Assembly (NCBI GenBank): GCA_947570695.1
Contig: CANOVB010000003.1
Location: 186,001-250,000, forward strand
Origin: an uncultured Clostridium sp.
GTDB taxonomy: Bacteria > Bacillota > Clostridia > TANB77 > CAG-508
Length of the DNA: 64,000 nucleotides
Direction: 5' to 3'
Made by a program: the position numbers and the translations under genes. Under the pieces are notes generated by a model. The model worked only from the letters and a program-made list of their open reading frames with translations. It was not told the origin of the DNA and made no database searches. Positions 34,953 through 45,131 of the stretch are shown here, one piece after another. Positions within the stretch are counted from its first letter, which is position 1. Each line of letters starts with the position of its first letter.

Positions 34953-36893
34953 TTATTTTTTCTTCTTTTTAATTATTGCCTCTTCTCCATAATAATTTAC
35001 TTTTATATTTTTATAATGATAAACTTCTGTATCCAAACTTAAATTAACATTATAGTAAGGATCTCCACTATCTAAAATCTCTGGCCATCTTTGCTCAAAT
35101 CTGCATATTTCTCCTTGAAATCTTTTTACTTTTGCTGGTGTATCTTCTCCACCTCTTGTTTTTGATTCATAATGCCAAAATTCAACAAATGGATTATATA
35201 CAACTAAATATCCTTTTTCTCTTATTTTTAAACAAAAATCAACGTCATTAAATGCTACTGCTAAATTTTCATCCATCCAGCCAACTTCTTCATAAATACT
35301 TTTCTTAGAAGCTAAACAAGCTCCAGTTACAGCACTTAAATTTTCTATCATACTTTCTTTTGCAAAATATGCATGTCCACTTTTAGGAATACTTTTAAAT
35401 CTATTTCCGGCAATTCCGCCTATTCCAACTATTATTCCTGCATGTTGTATTGTCTCATCTGGAAAATATAATTTTACTCCTACTGCTCCTACATCTTCTC
35501 TTTGAATAAATCCAAGAATTATTTCTAACCAATTTTCTGTTATTAACTCTGTGTCATTATTTAATTGAATTACATATTCTCCTTCAGAATTTCTTACTCC
35601 AAAATTAATAACTGCTGAGTAATTAAATCCTGGTTTTACTTCTATTCTATTTTTATTTGTATATTCTAAACTTGATTCTTCCTCTTTTTCTATAAGTTTA
35701 CCAGTATTATAGTTTGCTACTTTTATTTTTTCATTTTTTATTAATTCTTTATAATATTGGAAGATTTCTTCTGTCTCACTATTATTTTCAACTACTACAA
35801 TTTCATAATTTTTATAAGTAGTTTTTTCTAAAATAGAATCTATACAAACTTTTAAAATATCTTTACCGTCTTTATTAGGAATAATAACTGATACTTTTGG
35901 CTCTCCCTTTACTTTATAATCAATTCTATAAATTCCTTCTATACATCCTTCTGAAACAGTTCCTTCTAGTCCCATTCTTTTTAAATGATCTTCTATAGCT
36001 TTTTTTCCTGCTTCAAATGCATAATTTTTTGCATTACTATCTAATTTTGCAGTAGAACCACTATGTACTCTCCAATGATATAGCATCTTTGGAACATGCA
36101 TTATATTTGCTGGTTTTACAATTTCAGACATTCTTAAAAAAATGTCATAATCTTGTGCTCCATCATAATCTTCTTTAAATCCGCCTAATTTTTCCATTAA
36201 TTCTTTTTTAAACATACTAAAATGACAAATATAATTTTGGCATCTTAAAGTATCTAGTGCAAAATCTGGCTTAAAATACGCATCATATCTATTTCCATTT
36301 TCATCAATTTTGTCTTCATCTGAATATAAGAATTCTGAATTTGGATATTTGTTTAATGCATATACCATCTCATATAAAGCGTAATCAGCTAAAATATCAT
36401 CATGATCCAAAAGTGCAAGGAAGTCACCTGTTGCCATTTCTATTGCTGCATTTGTATTTCCTGCAATTCCTAAATTTCCATTTAGGAATTTATATTTTAT
36501 TCTATTATCACTTTCATAATATTTTTTTAAATTTTCATTTTGTTTAGGGCTTCCATCTGCTAAGCAAAGTTCCCAATTTGTATATGTTTGATTTATCATA
36601 CAATTAATCAAATCTTTAAAAAACTTTTCTTTTGTATTATACATTGGAACAATTACACTAATCTTAGGTGAAATTTCAAATTTCTTTTTCATTTGTTCTT
36701 TTAAATCTGAATCTTTAGGCTCATTATATTTTATCCATCCACCATAATCACCATATTGTAGATCTTTTTCACCTTTTAAAAACCTTACTATCTTTCTAAG
36801 TACAGTTTTAATACACTTTTTTACTGTTTTTATAAAGCCATATTTCTTAATATAAAATTTTATTTGATTAATTCTATGTTTTATAATATTCAT
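34953..36893 (-). CDS. Tandem-GT2 glycosyltransferase (646 residues)
   Basis: Two family 2 GT-A domains in one chain. Domain 1 (about 75-320) has KISVIVPMYNTKEKFFKDLI, ELCLADGSPKQ and LALLDHDDILAD; domain 2 (about 330-600) has KVSVIIPNKDGKDILKVC, YVIQLNNDTELI, AVTGACLASKKSIYEEVGW and AVAFNDVDFCLKIREKGY. The N-terminus is a basic amphipathic region that may bind the membrane. This tandem type is typical of rhamnan and O-antigen chain-extending transferases such as WbbL/RgpF-neighbour enzymes. AAAGGG precedes the ATG. It is an intact copy and serves as the template that shows the +1 break in its neighbour at 32590-34543. Confidence 0.88.
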   Translation of the reverse strand: MNIIKHRINQIKFYIKKYGFIKTVKKCIKTVLRKIVRFLKGEKDLQYGDYGGWIKYNEPKDSDLKEQMKKKFEISPKISVIVPMYNTKEKFFKDLINCMINQTYTNWELCLADGSPKQNENLKKYYESDNRIKYKFLNGNLGIAGNTNAAIEMATGDFLALLDHDDILADYALYEMVYALNKYPNSEFLYSDEDKIDENGNRYDAYFKPDFALDTLRCQNYICHFSMFKKELMEKLGGFKEDYDGAQDYDIFLRMSEIVKPANIMHVPKMLYHWRVHSGSTAKLDSNAKNYAFEAGKKAIEDHLKRMGLEGTVSEGCIEGIYRIDYKVKGEPKVSVIIPNKDGKDILKVCIDSILEKTTYKNYEIVVVENNSETEEIFQYYKELIKNEKIKVANYNTGKLIEKEEESSLEYTNKNRIEVKPGFNYSAVINFGVRNSEGEYVIQLNNDTELITENWLEIILGFIQREDVGAVGVKLYFPDETIQHAGIIVGIGGIAGNRFKSIPKSGHAYFAKESMIENLSAVTGACLASKKSIYEEVGWMDENLAVAFNDVDFCLKIREKGYLVVYNPFVEFWHYESKTRGGEDTPAKVKRFQGEICRFEQRWPEILDSGDPYYNVNLSLDTEVYHYKNIKVNYYGEEAIIKKKKK

Positions 36894-36995
36894 ATTTTTT
36901 CCCTTTCACATATTCTGTTTCCATTAAATTTAATTTTTTATGCATAAATAAAGTCTTTAAGAATTTATTTCAAACTCATATTAATCATTATTACT

Positions 36996-39900
36996 TTAAA
37001 CTTTATCAGTTCTTATGTCATATTTATCTGATTCTAAATTAAAGTTTATATTATAATATTCATCACCTTTTAAAAGTTTATCTTTCCATATTTCCAAAAA
37101 CAAATTAATCTCATGCTTAAATCTTTCTATTTTTTCTGGAGCATTATCATCTCCTCTAGTTTTTGATTCATAATGCATAAGCTCAACAAATGGATTATAT
37201 ACTATAAGTCTTCCAGTATTTCTAATTTTCAAGCAAAAATCAATATCATTAAAAGCGACTGCAAAATCTTCGTTCATATATCCAACTTCTTCATAAATAG
37301 ATTTTTTAGTCATTATACATGCTGCAGTAACTGCATTCATATTTTGAATTATATTTTCTCTTCCAAAATAACCTTGTTCATCTTTTGCGAGTCCTCTAAA
37401 TAAATGTGCTGCTACAGTTCTTGCTCCAACTATTATTCCAGCATGCTGTATTGTTTCATCCGAATAATAAAGCTTTACTCCAACTGCTCCAACATCTTCT
37501 CTCTGTGCAAATCCTAACATTTTTTCAAGCCAGTCTTTAGTTAATATTTCTGTATCATTATTTAATTGTACAATATAATCACCATTTACATTTTTTACAC
37601 CAAAATTTATTATTTTTGAATAATTAAATCCAATTCCTTTATTAGGTTCTCCAACTAGCTCTTTTTCCCCTGTTTTATCCAAAATTGTATTTTTATTAAA
37701 ATTTAAAACTTTTATTTTTTCATTTTTTATAAGCTCTTTATAATAATCAAAAGTTGCTGTTTTTTCACTATTGTTTTCAATAATTACTATTTCATAATTA
37801 TTATAAGTTGATTTATTTATAATTGAATTTATGCATGCTTCTAATAAATCAATTCCATCTTTATTTGGAATTAATATTGAAATTTTTGGATTTCCTCTTA
37901 TCTCATAATCTATTTTATAAGTTCCAGCATTTGCTCCTTCTGAAACAGTCCCATTTAATCCTACTCGTTTTAAATGTGCTTCTATAGCCTTCTGTCCTGC
38001 TAAAATTGCATAAGGTTTTGCCTCTTGTGTCATTGAAGTTGATGATTTATGAACTCTCCAATGATATAGCACTTTAGATATATGAATTATCTTTTTAGCA
38101 TTTTCAGACATTCTAAGTATAATATCATAATCTTGAGCTCCATTATATTCTGAATTAAATCCACCAATTTTTTCCAACAATTCCTTTTTAAATACACTAT
38201 AATGACATATATAATTATTAGCTCTTAATGTATCTGGTGCATAATCAGGTTTGAAATGAGGTGCATAATCAGGCTCATCTATAAAATGAAATTTATCTTC
38301 ATCAGAATAAATAAAATCAACATCTTTATTTTCATTTATAACCTTTACTATTTCATATAATGCTGTAATCTCTAACATGTCATCATGATCTAAAAGTGAT
38401 ATATAATCTCCTGTTGCCATTTTAATAGCTTCATTCGTATTTTCCGAAATTCCTTTATTTTCCCCTAAAAACTTATACTTAATTCTTTTGTCTTTTTCCA
38501 CCATTTTTTTAATTTCTTCAAGTTCTTGTTCACTTCCATCTGCTAAGCAAAGTTCCCAATTTTTATAAGTTTGAGAATGTACACTATATAATAGCTCTCT
38601 AAAAAATTCTGTATCTGTATTATATAAAGGAATTACTATACTTATTTTAGGTTTCTTTTTAAATTTAGTTTTTTCTTGTTTTTCAATTTCTGCATCTGTA
38701 TAATTATTTGCTTTTATCCATTTTTCATAATCAGAAAGTTCATTATCTTTTTCTCTTTCTAAGTCTTTTTCATATTTTAAATATTTTCTATGATCTATAC
38801 CTTTCCAGTATTCAGCTGTTTTTTCATCTGTTAATTTAAAATAATTTTCTACCTTTTTTTTATATTTTTTTTCTGTTTGTTTTTTATCATATTCTGCTCT
38901 TCTTTTTCCTCCTGGAGGCATAATTCTATCTATAAAACTTGCCCCGCTATTAGGATTAAGCATCCATGCAAGTATTCTAACAGGTTTTGTTATTTTCCAT
39001 GACAATGAACTAGAAATTGCCCTTAATTGATTTGCATAATTAACTAGTTCTACATCCTTTTCTTTAACTAATTTTGTTAAATCTTCAATTCCTTTTTGAT
39101 ATTCTTTTATATTATTTTCTAAATTTTCTATATGTTCATTTGCAGCATCTAAATCTGTTTTTATTGCTCTTGCAGGTAATATACATTTTACTGAATTTAC
39201 ATGCAAATCCCACATATCTTTATCAAGTATTTTTTCTTGAAGTTTATCTTCTAAATTTTTAAAATATTCTTCATATTTTTCTAAATCTAAAAGTTTTAAT
39301 ATTTTTTCTAAATCTTCAATCTTTTTAAGCTCAGTAAAATATAAAATTGCTCTATATAAAATAAATTCTAATGGTACATTTTCTTCATACCATTCTTGGT
39401 CATAAGCATATACTTTATCTTTTTTTACTAAACAATTTTGAAAAATTAAATCTAAAAGTCCATTTTTAGTAAAATGCAAACTTTCTTCTAAAACTTTAGG
39501 AATTTGAACATCATATTTTTGAAAAACTGTATTTCCATCTTTTTTATAAATTAATAGTTTTTCTAAGACATTTTCTTTGAATTCCTTAATTTTTTCAATA
39601 GCTTCATTAAGTCCTTTTTCATAATATATTTGCATTAAAAATTCATCATAAGAAATAGCATCTCTTAAAAATTCGCTTTCAATATAATTTTCTTTTACTT
39701 TACCTAAACTTAAAATCTTACAATCATTTAAAATTTTAATATTATTTGATACTTTTTCTATATGATTTTTTGATTTTTCTGTATCTGCATATTTATATAC
39801 AAAATTTTTCCCTATAACAGTTTTTATTCTATATTCTTGTTTTCTTGTAATACCAAAACTTACAAATCTAATATCTTCAAATTTATCTTTAGTTGAAATT

Positions 39901-40550
39901 TCTATAAAAAATGAATTAGAAAAAAATGGAAATAAGTTTTTGTCTTGATTAATTAGTTCCTTATATGCTTCTCTTTCAGAAAAATTTAAAATTTCTCCAT
40001 CTTCACAAAAAGTTAAAATTCTAGAATCTATACTATCATTAGTAGGCATAAATTCATCTGTATATATAACATTAGTTAATTTATAATCTGGCAATGGATA
40101 ATAAAATTTATATTTTAATTTCAAATTATTTAATATATTTTTTATTTTAGAATAGCTTAAAATATTTTCTTTATTTTCTATAATGTTTTCATAATCTTTA
40201 GAATCTTGACTATTTCTATCCCCAGCCCAATATTTCATTCCATATTTATTTTGCATTGCAAGTAAAATTTTTCCATCTCTTGTTAAACAATTTTCAGCAA
40301 ATTTTAATAAACTGATAATTTCTTTTTCAGAACTTAAATTTTCAAAGCTTCCAATTAAAGTAACATAATCAAATTTAGCTTTTATTTCAAAGTCATCATC
40401 AATATTCTCTATTAAAGATACATTATTTGATTTTTCTTTTAGTATTTTAGTAATTTCTTCATCTTTTCCAACTTGTAAAATAGTATCTTTTTTTTCAATA
40501 GGATACCAACTTATTATATTCTTTTTAAATTCTAATAAATTTTCCTTCAT
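36996..40550 (-). CDS. Giant multidomain protein: methyltransferase-like N-domain, coiled coil and tandem GT2
   Basis: The 1184-residue protein has an N-terminal SAM-methyltransferase-like domain (about 15-115; TILQVGKDEEITKIL, FDYVTLIGSFENL, LLAMQNKYGMKYW), a second region (about 180-480) that looks like the phosphotransferase-like segment often fused to such methyltransferases (FVYKYADTEKSKNHI, AYDQEWYEENVP), a coiled coil (about 485-530), a basic linker, and two GT2 domains (KISIVIPLYNTDTEFFREL at about 660; KISILIPNKDGIDLLEAC at about 930). The C-terminus matches the tandem-GT2 paralogues (AVTAACIMTKKSIYEEVGY, HYESKTRGDD). Start placed at ATG 40550, with GGAGA upstream; the earlier TTG lacks a site. 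It may couple chain extension with methylation or length control, next to the Wzm/Wzt exporter (inference). Confidence 0.8.
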   Translation of the reverse strand: MKENLLEFKKNIISWYPIEKKDTILQVGKDEEITKILKEKSNNVSLIENIDDDFEIKAKFDYVTLIGSFENLSSEKEIISLLKFAENCLTRDGKILLAMQNKYGMKYWAGDRNSQDSKDYENIIENKENILSYSKIKNILNNLKLKYKFYYPLPDYKLTNVIYTDEFMPTNDSIDSRILTFCEDGEILNFSEREAYKELINQDKNLFPFFSNSFFIEISTKDKFEDIRFVSFGITRKQEYRIKTVIGKNFVYKYADTEKSKNHIEKVSNNIKILNDCKILSLGKVKENYIESEFLRDAISYDEFLMQIYYEKGLNEAIEKIKEFKENVLEKLLIYKKDGNTVFQKYDVQIPKVLEESLHFTKNGLLDLIFQNCLVKKDKVYAYDQEWYEENVPLEFILYRAILYFTELKKIEDLEKILKLLDLEKYEEYFKNLEDKLQEKILDKDMWDLHVNSVKCILPARAIKTDLDAANEHIENLENNIKEYQKGIEDLTKLVKEKDVELVNYANQLRAISSSLSWKITKPVRILAWMLNPNSGASFIDRIMPPGGKRRAEYDKKQTEKKYKKKVENYFKLTDEKTAEYWKGIDHRKYLKYEKDLEREKDNELSDYEKWIKANNYTDAEIEKQEKTKFKKKPKISIVIPLYNTDTEFFRELLYSVHSQTYKNWELCLADGSEQELEEIKKMVEKDKRIKYKFLGENKGISENTNEAIKMATGDYISLLDHDDMLEITALYEIVKVINENKDVDFIYSDEDKFHFIDEPDYAPHFKPDYAPDTLRANNYICHYSVFKKELLEKIGGFNSEYNGAQDYDIILRMSENAKKIIHISKVLYHWRVHKSSTSMTQEAKPYAILAGQKAIEAHLKRVGLNGTVSEGANAGTYKIDYEIRGNPKISILIPNKDGIDLLEACINSIINKSTYNNYEIVIIENNSEKTATFDYYKELIKNEKIKVLNFNKNTILDKTGEKELVGEPNKGIGFNYSKIINFGVKNVNGDYIVQLNNDTEILTKDWLEKMLGFAQREDVGAVGVKLYYSDETIQHAGIIVGARTVAAHLFRGLAKDEQGYFGRENIIQNMNAVTAACIMTKKSIYEEVGYMNEDFAVAFNDIDFCLKIRNTGRLIVYNPFVELMHYESKTRGDDNAPEKIERFKHEINLFLEIWKDKLLKGDEYYNINFNLESDKYDIRTDKV

Positions 40551-40655
40551 TAAATTTTCTCCGTTATTTTTATTCAAACTTGCTTTTATTTGTCTAATTC
40601 AGTTATACTCTAAGTCTCGTTTTCTTTTTTATTTTCTTATTTTTATTAATTAAAA

Positions 40656-41952
40656 TTATTTTTTATTTACTTTTATTTGAGAATCTAGCCTCACAAGTCC
40701 TACTGTACTTTTAGTTGTGATAATTTCAATTAATAATGCATCATATTTTCTACTTAATGCTTCTAGCTCTCCTTCTTCATTATACTTTGTACAACTAAAA
40801 GATACTGTATATTTTCCGTGGTGCTATTGGAAGTTTTTGCTTAAACTCAGCTACTGCAATATCGCCTTTTTCAAAAGTTCCAGTAGCAATTTTTTCAATA
40901 TTTGAATTTGTTCCTGTAACATCTTTTCCACTAAAATCTTTTATTGTTAAAGTAAAAATCGGTTCTTTTACTTTAGTGTTAAATTTTACTCTTGATTTAA
41001 AAGTAATTTCATCCCCATTATCAAAAATACTTACAGGATTCCCCTCTTTATCAAACACCCCATAGTCAAATACTTCTGCTTCATCATTCCCATATTCTAT
41101 CATATTAGGATTTTGATTAAATTTTTCTTTCCATAGTTCGCCATCAAATTTTATTTCTCCTTTATTTGATTTTAAACTTTCTTTCTTTTCTTCTTTTTTA
41201 TCTTCGTCTGGATTTATTCCTACAATTATTTTTTTATATCTATTTACTCCATCTTTAACAGAACCATCAAAAGTTTTTTTACCGTTTTCCAAAATTATTA
41301 CTCTATTGCAATTTGCCATAACATCACTAACATTATGAGTAACAAAAATTATTGTTTTTCCTTTTTCCTTAAATTGTTCAAATTTTTTAAAACATTTTAA
41401 TTGAAATGCCATATCCCCAACAGATAAAACTTCATCAACAATTAAAATATCTGGATCTACATTTATTGCACAAGCAAATGCTAAACGAGCAAACATACCT
41501 GATGAATAAGTTTTCACTGGTTGAGATAAATGTTCACCAATATCTGCAAAATCTATAATTTCTTTTTCTTTTTCTTTTATTTGTTCATCTGTTAGTCCCA
41601 TAACTTGTCCATGTTGATATATGTTTTCATAACCTGTAAGTTCTGGATTAAATGCAGCTCCTAGTTCTAAAAGTGAACTTATTTTCCCATTAACCTCTAA
41701 ACTACCTGAAGTAGGCGTAACAACACCTGTAATCATTTTTAATAAAGTAGATTTACCTGCGCCATTTTTTCCTAATATTCCTAGTACTTCACCTTTTTTT
41801 AATTCTAAGCTTAAATTATCCATAGCTTTAAAGGTCGTATGCCTTTTTAAGCCTGGAATTAACGCTTCAGCTAATCTATCTTTTTTTCTTGAAAACATTT
41901 TATATTCTTTACTTAAATTAGAAATCTTAATTACTGTTTCATTATTTTCCAT
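40656..41952 (-). CDS. wzt: Polysaccharide ABC exporter ATPase Wzt, requires a +1 shift at an in-frame CGG
   Basis: ATPase of the Wzm/Wzt exporter. Walker A GKNGAGKST is at 61-69, the signature YSSGMFARLAFA and Walker B DILIVDEVLSVGD follow, and the His switch is VTHNVSD. After about residue 245 comes a linker and a C-terminal beta-sandwich that in Wzt binds the polymer end. In frame 0 the protein stops at 40795 after PIAPRKIYSIF (385 residues). The Arg codon 379 is CGG (40818-40816). Skipping its C reads PIAP-Gly-Lys-Tyr-Thr-Val-Ser and continues for 53 residues, finishing the last strands, to TAA 40658-40656 (431 residues, normal for Wzt). There is no other in-frame CGG in the gene. Confidence 0.88.
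40815..40821 (-). other. Putative +1 frameshift site in wzt (CCA CGG A)
   Basis: P-site codon CCA (40821-40819), CGG (40818-40816), then A at 40815. The frame-0 stop follows six sense codons after CGG. Reading GGA gives PGKYTVS, a normal strand entry of the Wzt C-domain. Confidence 0.6.
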
Positions 41953-42019
41953 TAGTTTGCCTTTCTATCATATTTTACATTTCCTTGTTTTAATTCTCTA
42001 AAATACTATTAGAAAAAAT

Positions 42020-42985
42020 TTATATATTTTTTATTTTAAATAATATTCTAGCTAAAGCTGGAATATTTAAAATTACAAAGTTTTGCATTTTATAGCTAAA
42101 TTCCTCATATTTATAAAGTTTGAAAAACAAAATCCAATTTTTAAAATTAATATTTTTTACTTTTTCTAAATCTTCAAAATATTTTAAAGCTATTTTATTT
42201 AAATTCCTTATTTTTTCGCTTTTAAATTTTTCTTCATTTTCTACAAAAACTTTAAAATGTTCTTTTTTTACAGTTATAAATAAATTTCTGATATCTTCTA
42301 AATTTCTCATTTCATCTGTTTTCTTTTTGGAACCGACTTTATTATTTTTATGCTGTCTATATTTAATTAGTGGTTCTTCTATATAATCTATTTTTCCTTT
42401 TTGACTAATTACTAAAGATATCCAATAATCATGTAATACAAATTTACTTGTATTTGGTAATGGTAAAAATTCTTTTATTAATTCTTTTTTTGATAAAATT
42501 GTACATCCTGTTATAAAATTATTTAAATATAAACTTTCAAAATTATTATATTTTTTAATTTTTTTATAAAATCCCTTTAGTTTCCAATATGATTTATATG
42601 TTACATTCATATTTTCATCTACAACTTCTAAATCTGTATAAATTAAATCACTATTAGTTTCTTTTATTTTTTGTATTGATTTTTCAATTTTATTTTCTTT
42701 CCAAATATCATCTTGATCAGAAAACATATAATATTCGTTTTCAACCTTTTTTAATAAAAACTCAAAATTTTTAATTACACCTAAATTATTTTCTTGATAA
42801 AAAACCGTAATTCTTTCATCTTTTTCTTTATATTTTTCTAGTATTTCTTTTGTATTATCTGTTGATGAATCATCAGAAATCAATAATCTAAAATCTGAAT
42901 AAGTTTGTGATAAAATACTATTTAATTGGTCTTCTAAATACTTAGCTCCATTATATGTTGCAAGTAATATATCAACTTTTTCCAT
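42020..42985 (-). CDS. Family 2 glycosyltransferase between wzm and wzt
   Basis: The 321-residue GT-A begins KVDILLATYNGAKYLEDQLN, with LLISDDSSTDNTKEIL and YYMFSDQDDIW (Asp-x-Asp motif). The acceptor-loop motif FVLHDYWISLV matches that of 24902-25810, suggesting related donor specificity (rhamnose or galactose-like). AAAGGT precedes the ATG. Its position inside the wzm-wzt pair suggests it acts on the polymer exported by this ABC system. Confidence 0.88.
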   Translation of the reverse strand: MEKVDILLATYNGAKYLEDQLNSILSQTYSDFRLLISDDSSTDNTKEILEKYKEKDERITVFYQENNLGVIKNFEFLLKKVENEYYMFSDQDDIWKENKIEKSIQKIKETNSDLIYTDLEVVDENMNVTYKSYWKLKGFYKKIKKYNNFESLYLNNFITGCTILSKKELIKEFLPLPNTSKFVLHDYWISLVISQKGKIDYIEEPLIKYRQHKNNKVGSKKKTDEMRNLEDIRNLFITVKKEHFKVFVENEEKFKSEKIRNLNKIALKYFEDLEKVKNINFKNWILFFKLYKYEEFSYKMQNFVILNIPALARILFKIKNI

Positions 42986-43037
42986 AAGTTTTACCTTTCA
43001 TCTTTTTTATTTTAGATAACGTTTTTTATATATTTAA

Positions 43038-43826
43038 TTATAGAATATCGGCAAAGTCTTTTTTAGACTTCTTAAATATTGCATTTCCCCAAGCAAAAAT
43101 AAATATTGTAATTACCCAAAATATTATTGTAAACATTCCATTATTATCTGTAATTATTGTAGAATTTTCCATAAAAGCTTGTCTGAATCCTTCTACTAAA
43201 TATGTAAACGGAAATGCTTTAAAAATATTTATATATTTATCTGATATCATATCCAAATTCCAAACTATTGGTGTGAACCACATACATAGTTGAATTACTA
43301 TATTTAAAAGCTGAGCAAAATCTGGAACTAAAGTTGTTAATGCTGATGTGAATCTTGTAAAAGCAATAATAAAACATAATAAACAAAATAAAATATATAT
43401 TACATTTAGAAAATTAGGTATATATCCAAAAATTGATGAAACAATTATTGCTATTGCTATTAAAAATAACCCGACAAATGTTGATGATGTAAGAGATATT
43501 ATAGGAATAATATCTACTGGAAATACCACTTTTTTTACTAAATAACTATAATTTCTAATAGAATTACTTGCTGTTAATATTGCATCACTGCAAAAAAGCC
43601 ATATAGACATTCCAGGTAAAAACCAAACTACATAAGGATAGTTTCCTGCACTTCCAGTTTTTAGTATATATTGAAAAACAATTACATAAGTAATCATAAA
43701 AACAAATGGTTGTGCAAATCCCCAAACTGAACCAAGACTTGTATTTGCAAATCTATTTCTAAAATCATTTTTTCCTAATTTTATTGCTAATTTTCTATTT
43801 TCAAAAAGTATTTTTAAAAACTCCAT
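43038..43826 (-). CDS. wzm: Polysaccharide ABC exporter permease Wzm
   Basis: The 262-residue ABC-2 type permease has six helices (about 25-50, 60-80, 100-130, 138-160, 170-190, 230-250) and the family start FENRKLAIKLGKNDFRNRFA, in which the amphipathic gate helix is followed by SLGSVWGFAQPF. It forms the membrane channel with Wzt for teichoic-acid- or O-antigen-like polymers. I place the start at ATG 43826, with AAAAAGGAT upstream, rather than the in-frame GTG 18 bases further up. A strong promoter at 43863-43891 opens the wzm-GT2-wzt unit. Confidence 0.93.
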   Translation of the reverse strand: MEFLKILFENRKLAIKLGKNDFRNRFANTSLGSVWGFAQPFVFMITYVIVFQYILKTGSAGNYPYVVWFLPGMSIWLFCSDAILTASNSIRNYSYLVKKVVFPVDIIPIISLTSSTFVGLFLIAIAIIVSSIFGYIPNFLNVIYILFCLLCFIIAFTRFTSALTTLVPDFAQLLNIVIQLCMWFTPIVWNLDMISDKYINIFKAFPFTYLVEGFRQAFMENSTIITDNNGMFTIIFWVITIFIFAWGNAIFKKSKKDFADIL

Positions 43827-43862
43827 TTTTATATCCTTTTTCACCGATTAAATTTCGTGGTA

Positions 43863-43891
43863 ATTATATCATTACGAACTCTAAATATCAA
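43863..43891 (-). promoter_or_regulatory. Promoter of the wzm-GT2-wzt unit
   Basis: On the minus strand TTGATA (43891-43886), a 17-base spacer and TATAAT (43868-43863) preceded by TGA (extended -10). Confidence 0.8.
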
Positions 43892-43928
43892 CATTTTAAT
43901 GTGTTTTCTTTGTGAATATTTTAGTCTT

Positions 43929-43957
43929 ATAGGAAAGTATCACTTTCCTATTATATA
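43929..43957. repeat. Copy of the TTTCCTATTATATAAA hairpin
   Basis: ATAGGAAAGT / ACTTTCCTAT (43929-43938 with 43942-43951) with a 3-base loop; the sequence after it repeats the arm at 7594-7610. It lies just past the galE terminator. Confidence 0.5.
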
Positions 43958-43963
43958 AAATAA

Positions 43964-44014
43964 AACTATAAATTTATAAATTAGACATAACTCTAAATTC
44001 ATAAATTTATAGTT
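43964..44014 (-). terminator. Terminator of galE
   Basis: 19-base arms (43964-43982 and 43996-44014) with one mismatch and a 13-base loop; on the minus strand it is followed by a TTTTATTTT tract. It separates galE and the upstream genes from wzm. Confidence 0.75.
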
Positions 44015-44026
44015 TTTTAAATAAAA

Positions 44027-45022
44027 TTACATATTACTTTTTTTATAATTCCAAACATCTCTGCAAATATCTTCTATAGTTTTTTCAGTTTTCCAGTTTA
44101 ATTCTTTTAATGCTTTTTGATTATCAGCCCAATATGCTGGAAGATCTCCTGCTCTTCTTGGAGCAAATTTGTAATTAACTTTTATATTATTTACTTTTTC
44201 AAATGTTTTAACAATTTCTAAAACACTAACCCCATTTCCCGAACCTAAGTTATAAAGCGTTAAGCCTTCTCTCTCATTTTCTAATGCTTTTACATGTCCT
44301 TTTGCAACATCAACAACATGAATGTAATCTCTAATACAAGTTCCATCAGGTGTTGAATAATCATTTCCAAATATATTTAACACCTCCAACTCTCCTGCTG
44401 CAACCTTCATTATATATGGCATTAAATTATTTGGTATTCCATTTGGATCTTCTCCTATTAATCCACTTTCATGAGCTCCTACTGGATTAAAATATCTTAA
44501 AAGAGTTATATTCCAAGAGCTATCAGATTTAGATAAATCTTCCATAATTCTTTCTATCATAGCTTTTGTTTCACCATAAGGACTTGTTGTTATTCCTCTT
44601 TTCATTGTTTCTACGCATTTTTCTGTTTCTGGATTCCCATATACTGTAGCAGAAGAGCTAAATACTATTTTCTTTACATTATGCTCTTTCATTACTTCTA
44701 ACAAATTTATTGTACTCATTAAATTATTTGAATAATACATTAATGGTTTTTCTACAGACTCTCCAACTGCCTTATATCCAGCAAAATGTATTACAGCATC
44801 AATTTCATTCTCTTTAAAAATTTCTTCTATTTTTTCTTTTTCTTTTAAATCATATTTATATAATTTAAAAGTTTTTCCTGTTATTTTCTCTAATTTTCCT
44901 AAAACTTCTTCTTTACTATTATATAAATTATCTACTATAATTACCTCATTATTCTCTTTTGCAAGTTCTACTACTGTATGTGAACCTATAAATCCTAATC
45001 CACCTGTTACTAGTATTTTCAT
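44027..45022 (-). CDS. galE: UDP-glucose 4-epimerase
   Basis: Interconverts UDP-glucose and UDP-galactose (some homologues also use N-acetylated forms), supplying galactose units to the locus. The 331-residue extended short-chain dehydrogenase has the NAD motif GGLGFIGS (7-14), catalytic Ser124 in FSSSATVYG, and Tyr149-x3-Lys153 in YGETK. The substrate loop NPVGAHESGLIGEDPNGIPN and CIRDYIHVVDVAKGH are standard GalE. GGAGG precedes the ATG. It ends at a strong terminator, closing the upstream transcription unit. Confidence 0.96.
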   Translation of the reverse strand: MKILVTGGLGFIGSHTVVELAKENNEVIIVDNLYNSKEEVLGKLEKITGKTFKLYKYDLKEKEKIEEIFKENEIDAVIHFAGYKAVGESVEKPLMYYSNNLMSTINLLEVMKEHNVKKIVFSSSATVYGNPETEKCVETMKRGITTSPYGETKAMIERIMEDLSKSDSSWNITLLRYFNPVGAHESGLIGEDPNGIPNNLMPYIMKVAAGELEVLNIFGNDYSTPDGTCIRDYIHVVDVAKGHVKALENEREGLTLYNLGSGNGVSVLEIVKTFEKVNNIKVNYKFAPRRAGDLPAYWADNQKALKELNWKTEKTIEDICRDVWNYKKSNM

Positions 45023-45131
45023 TTTTATTTCCTCCTAAATCACATTTTAAAATTTTTATATTGTTATTCTAATTTGCAATTTTTATTATGCATATTTTTA
45101 ACTTTTCTAATCTTTATTTGCTATCTACATT

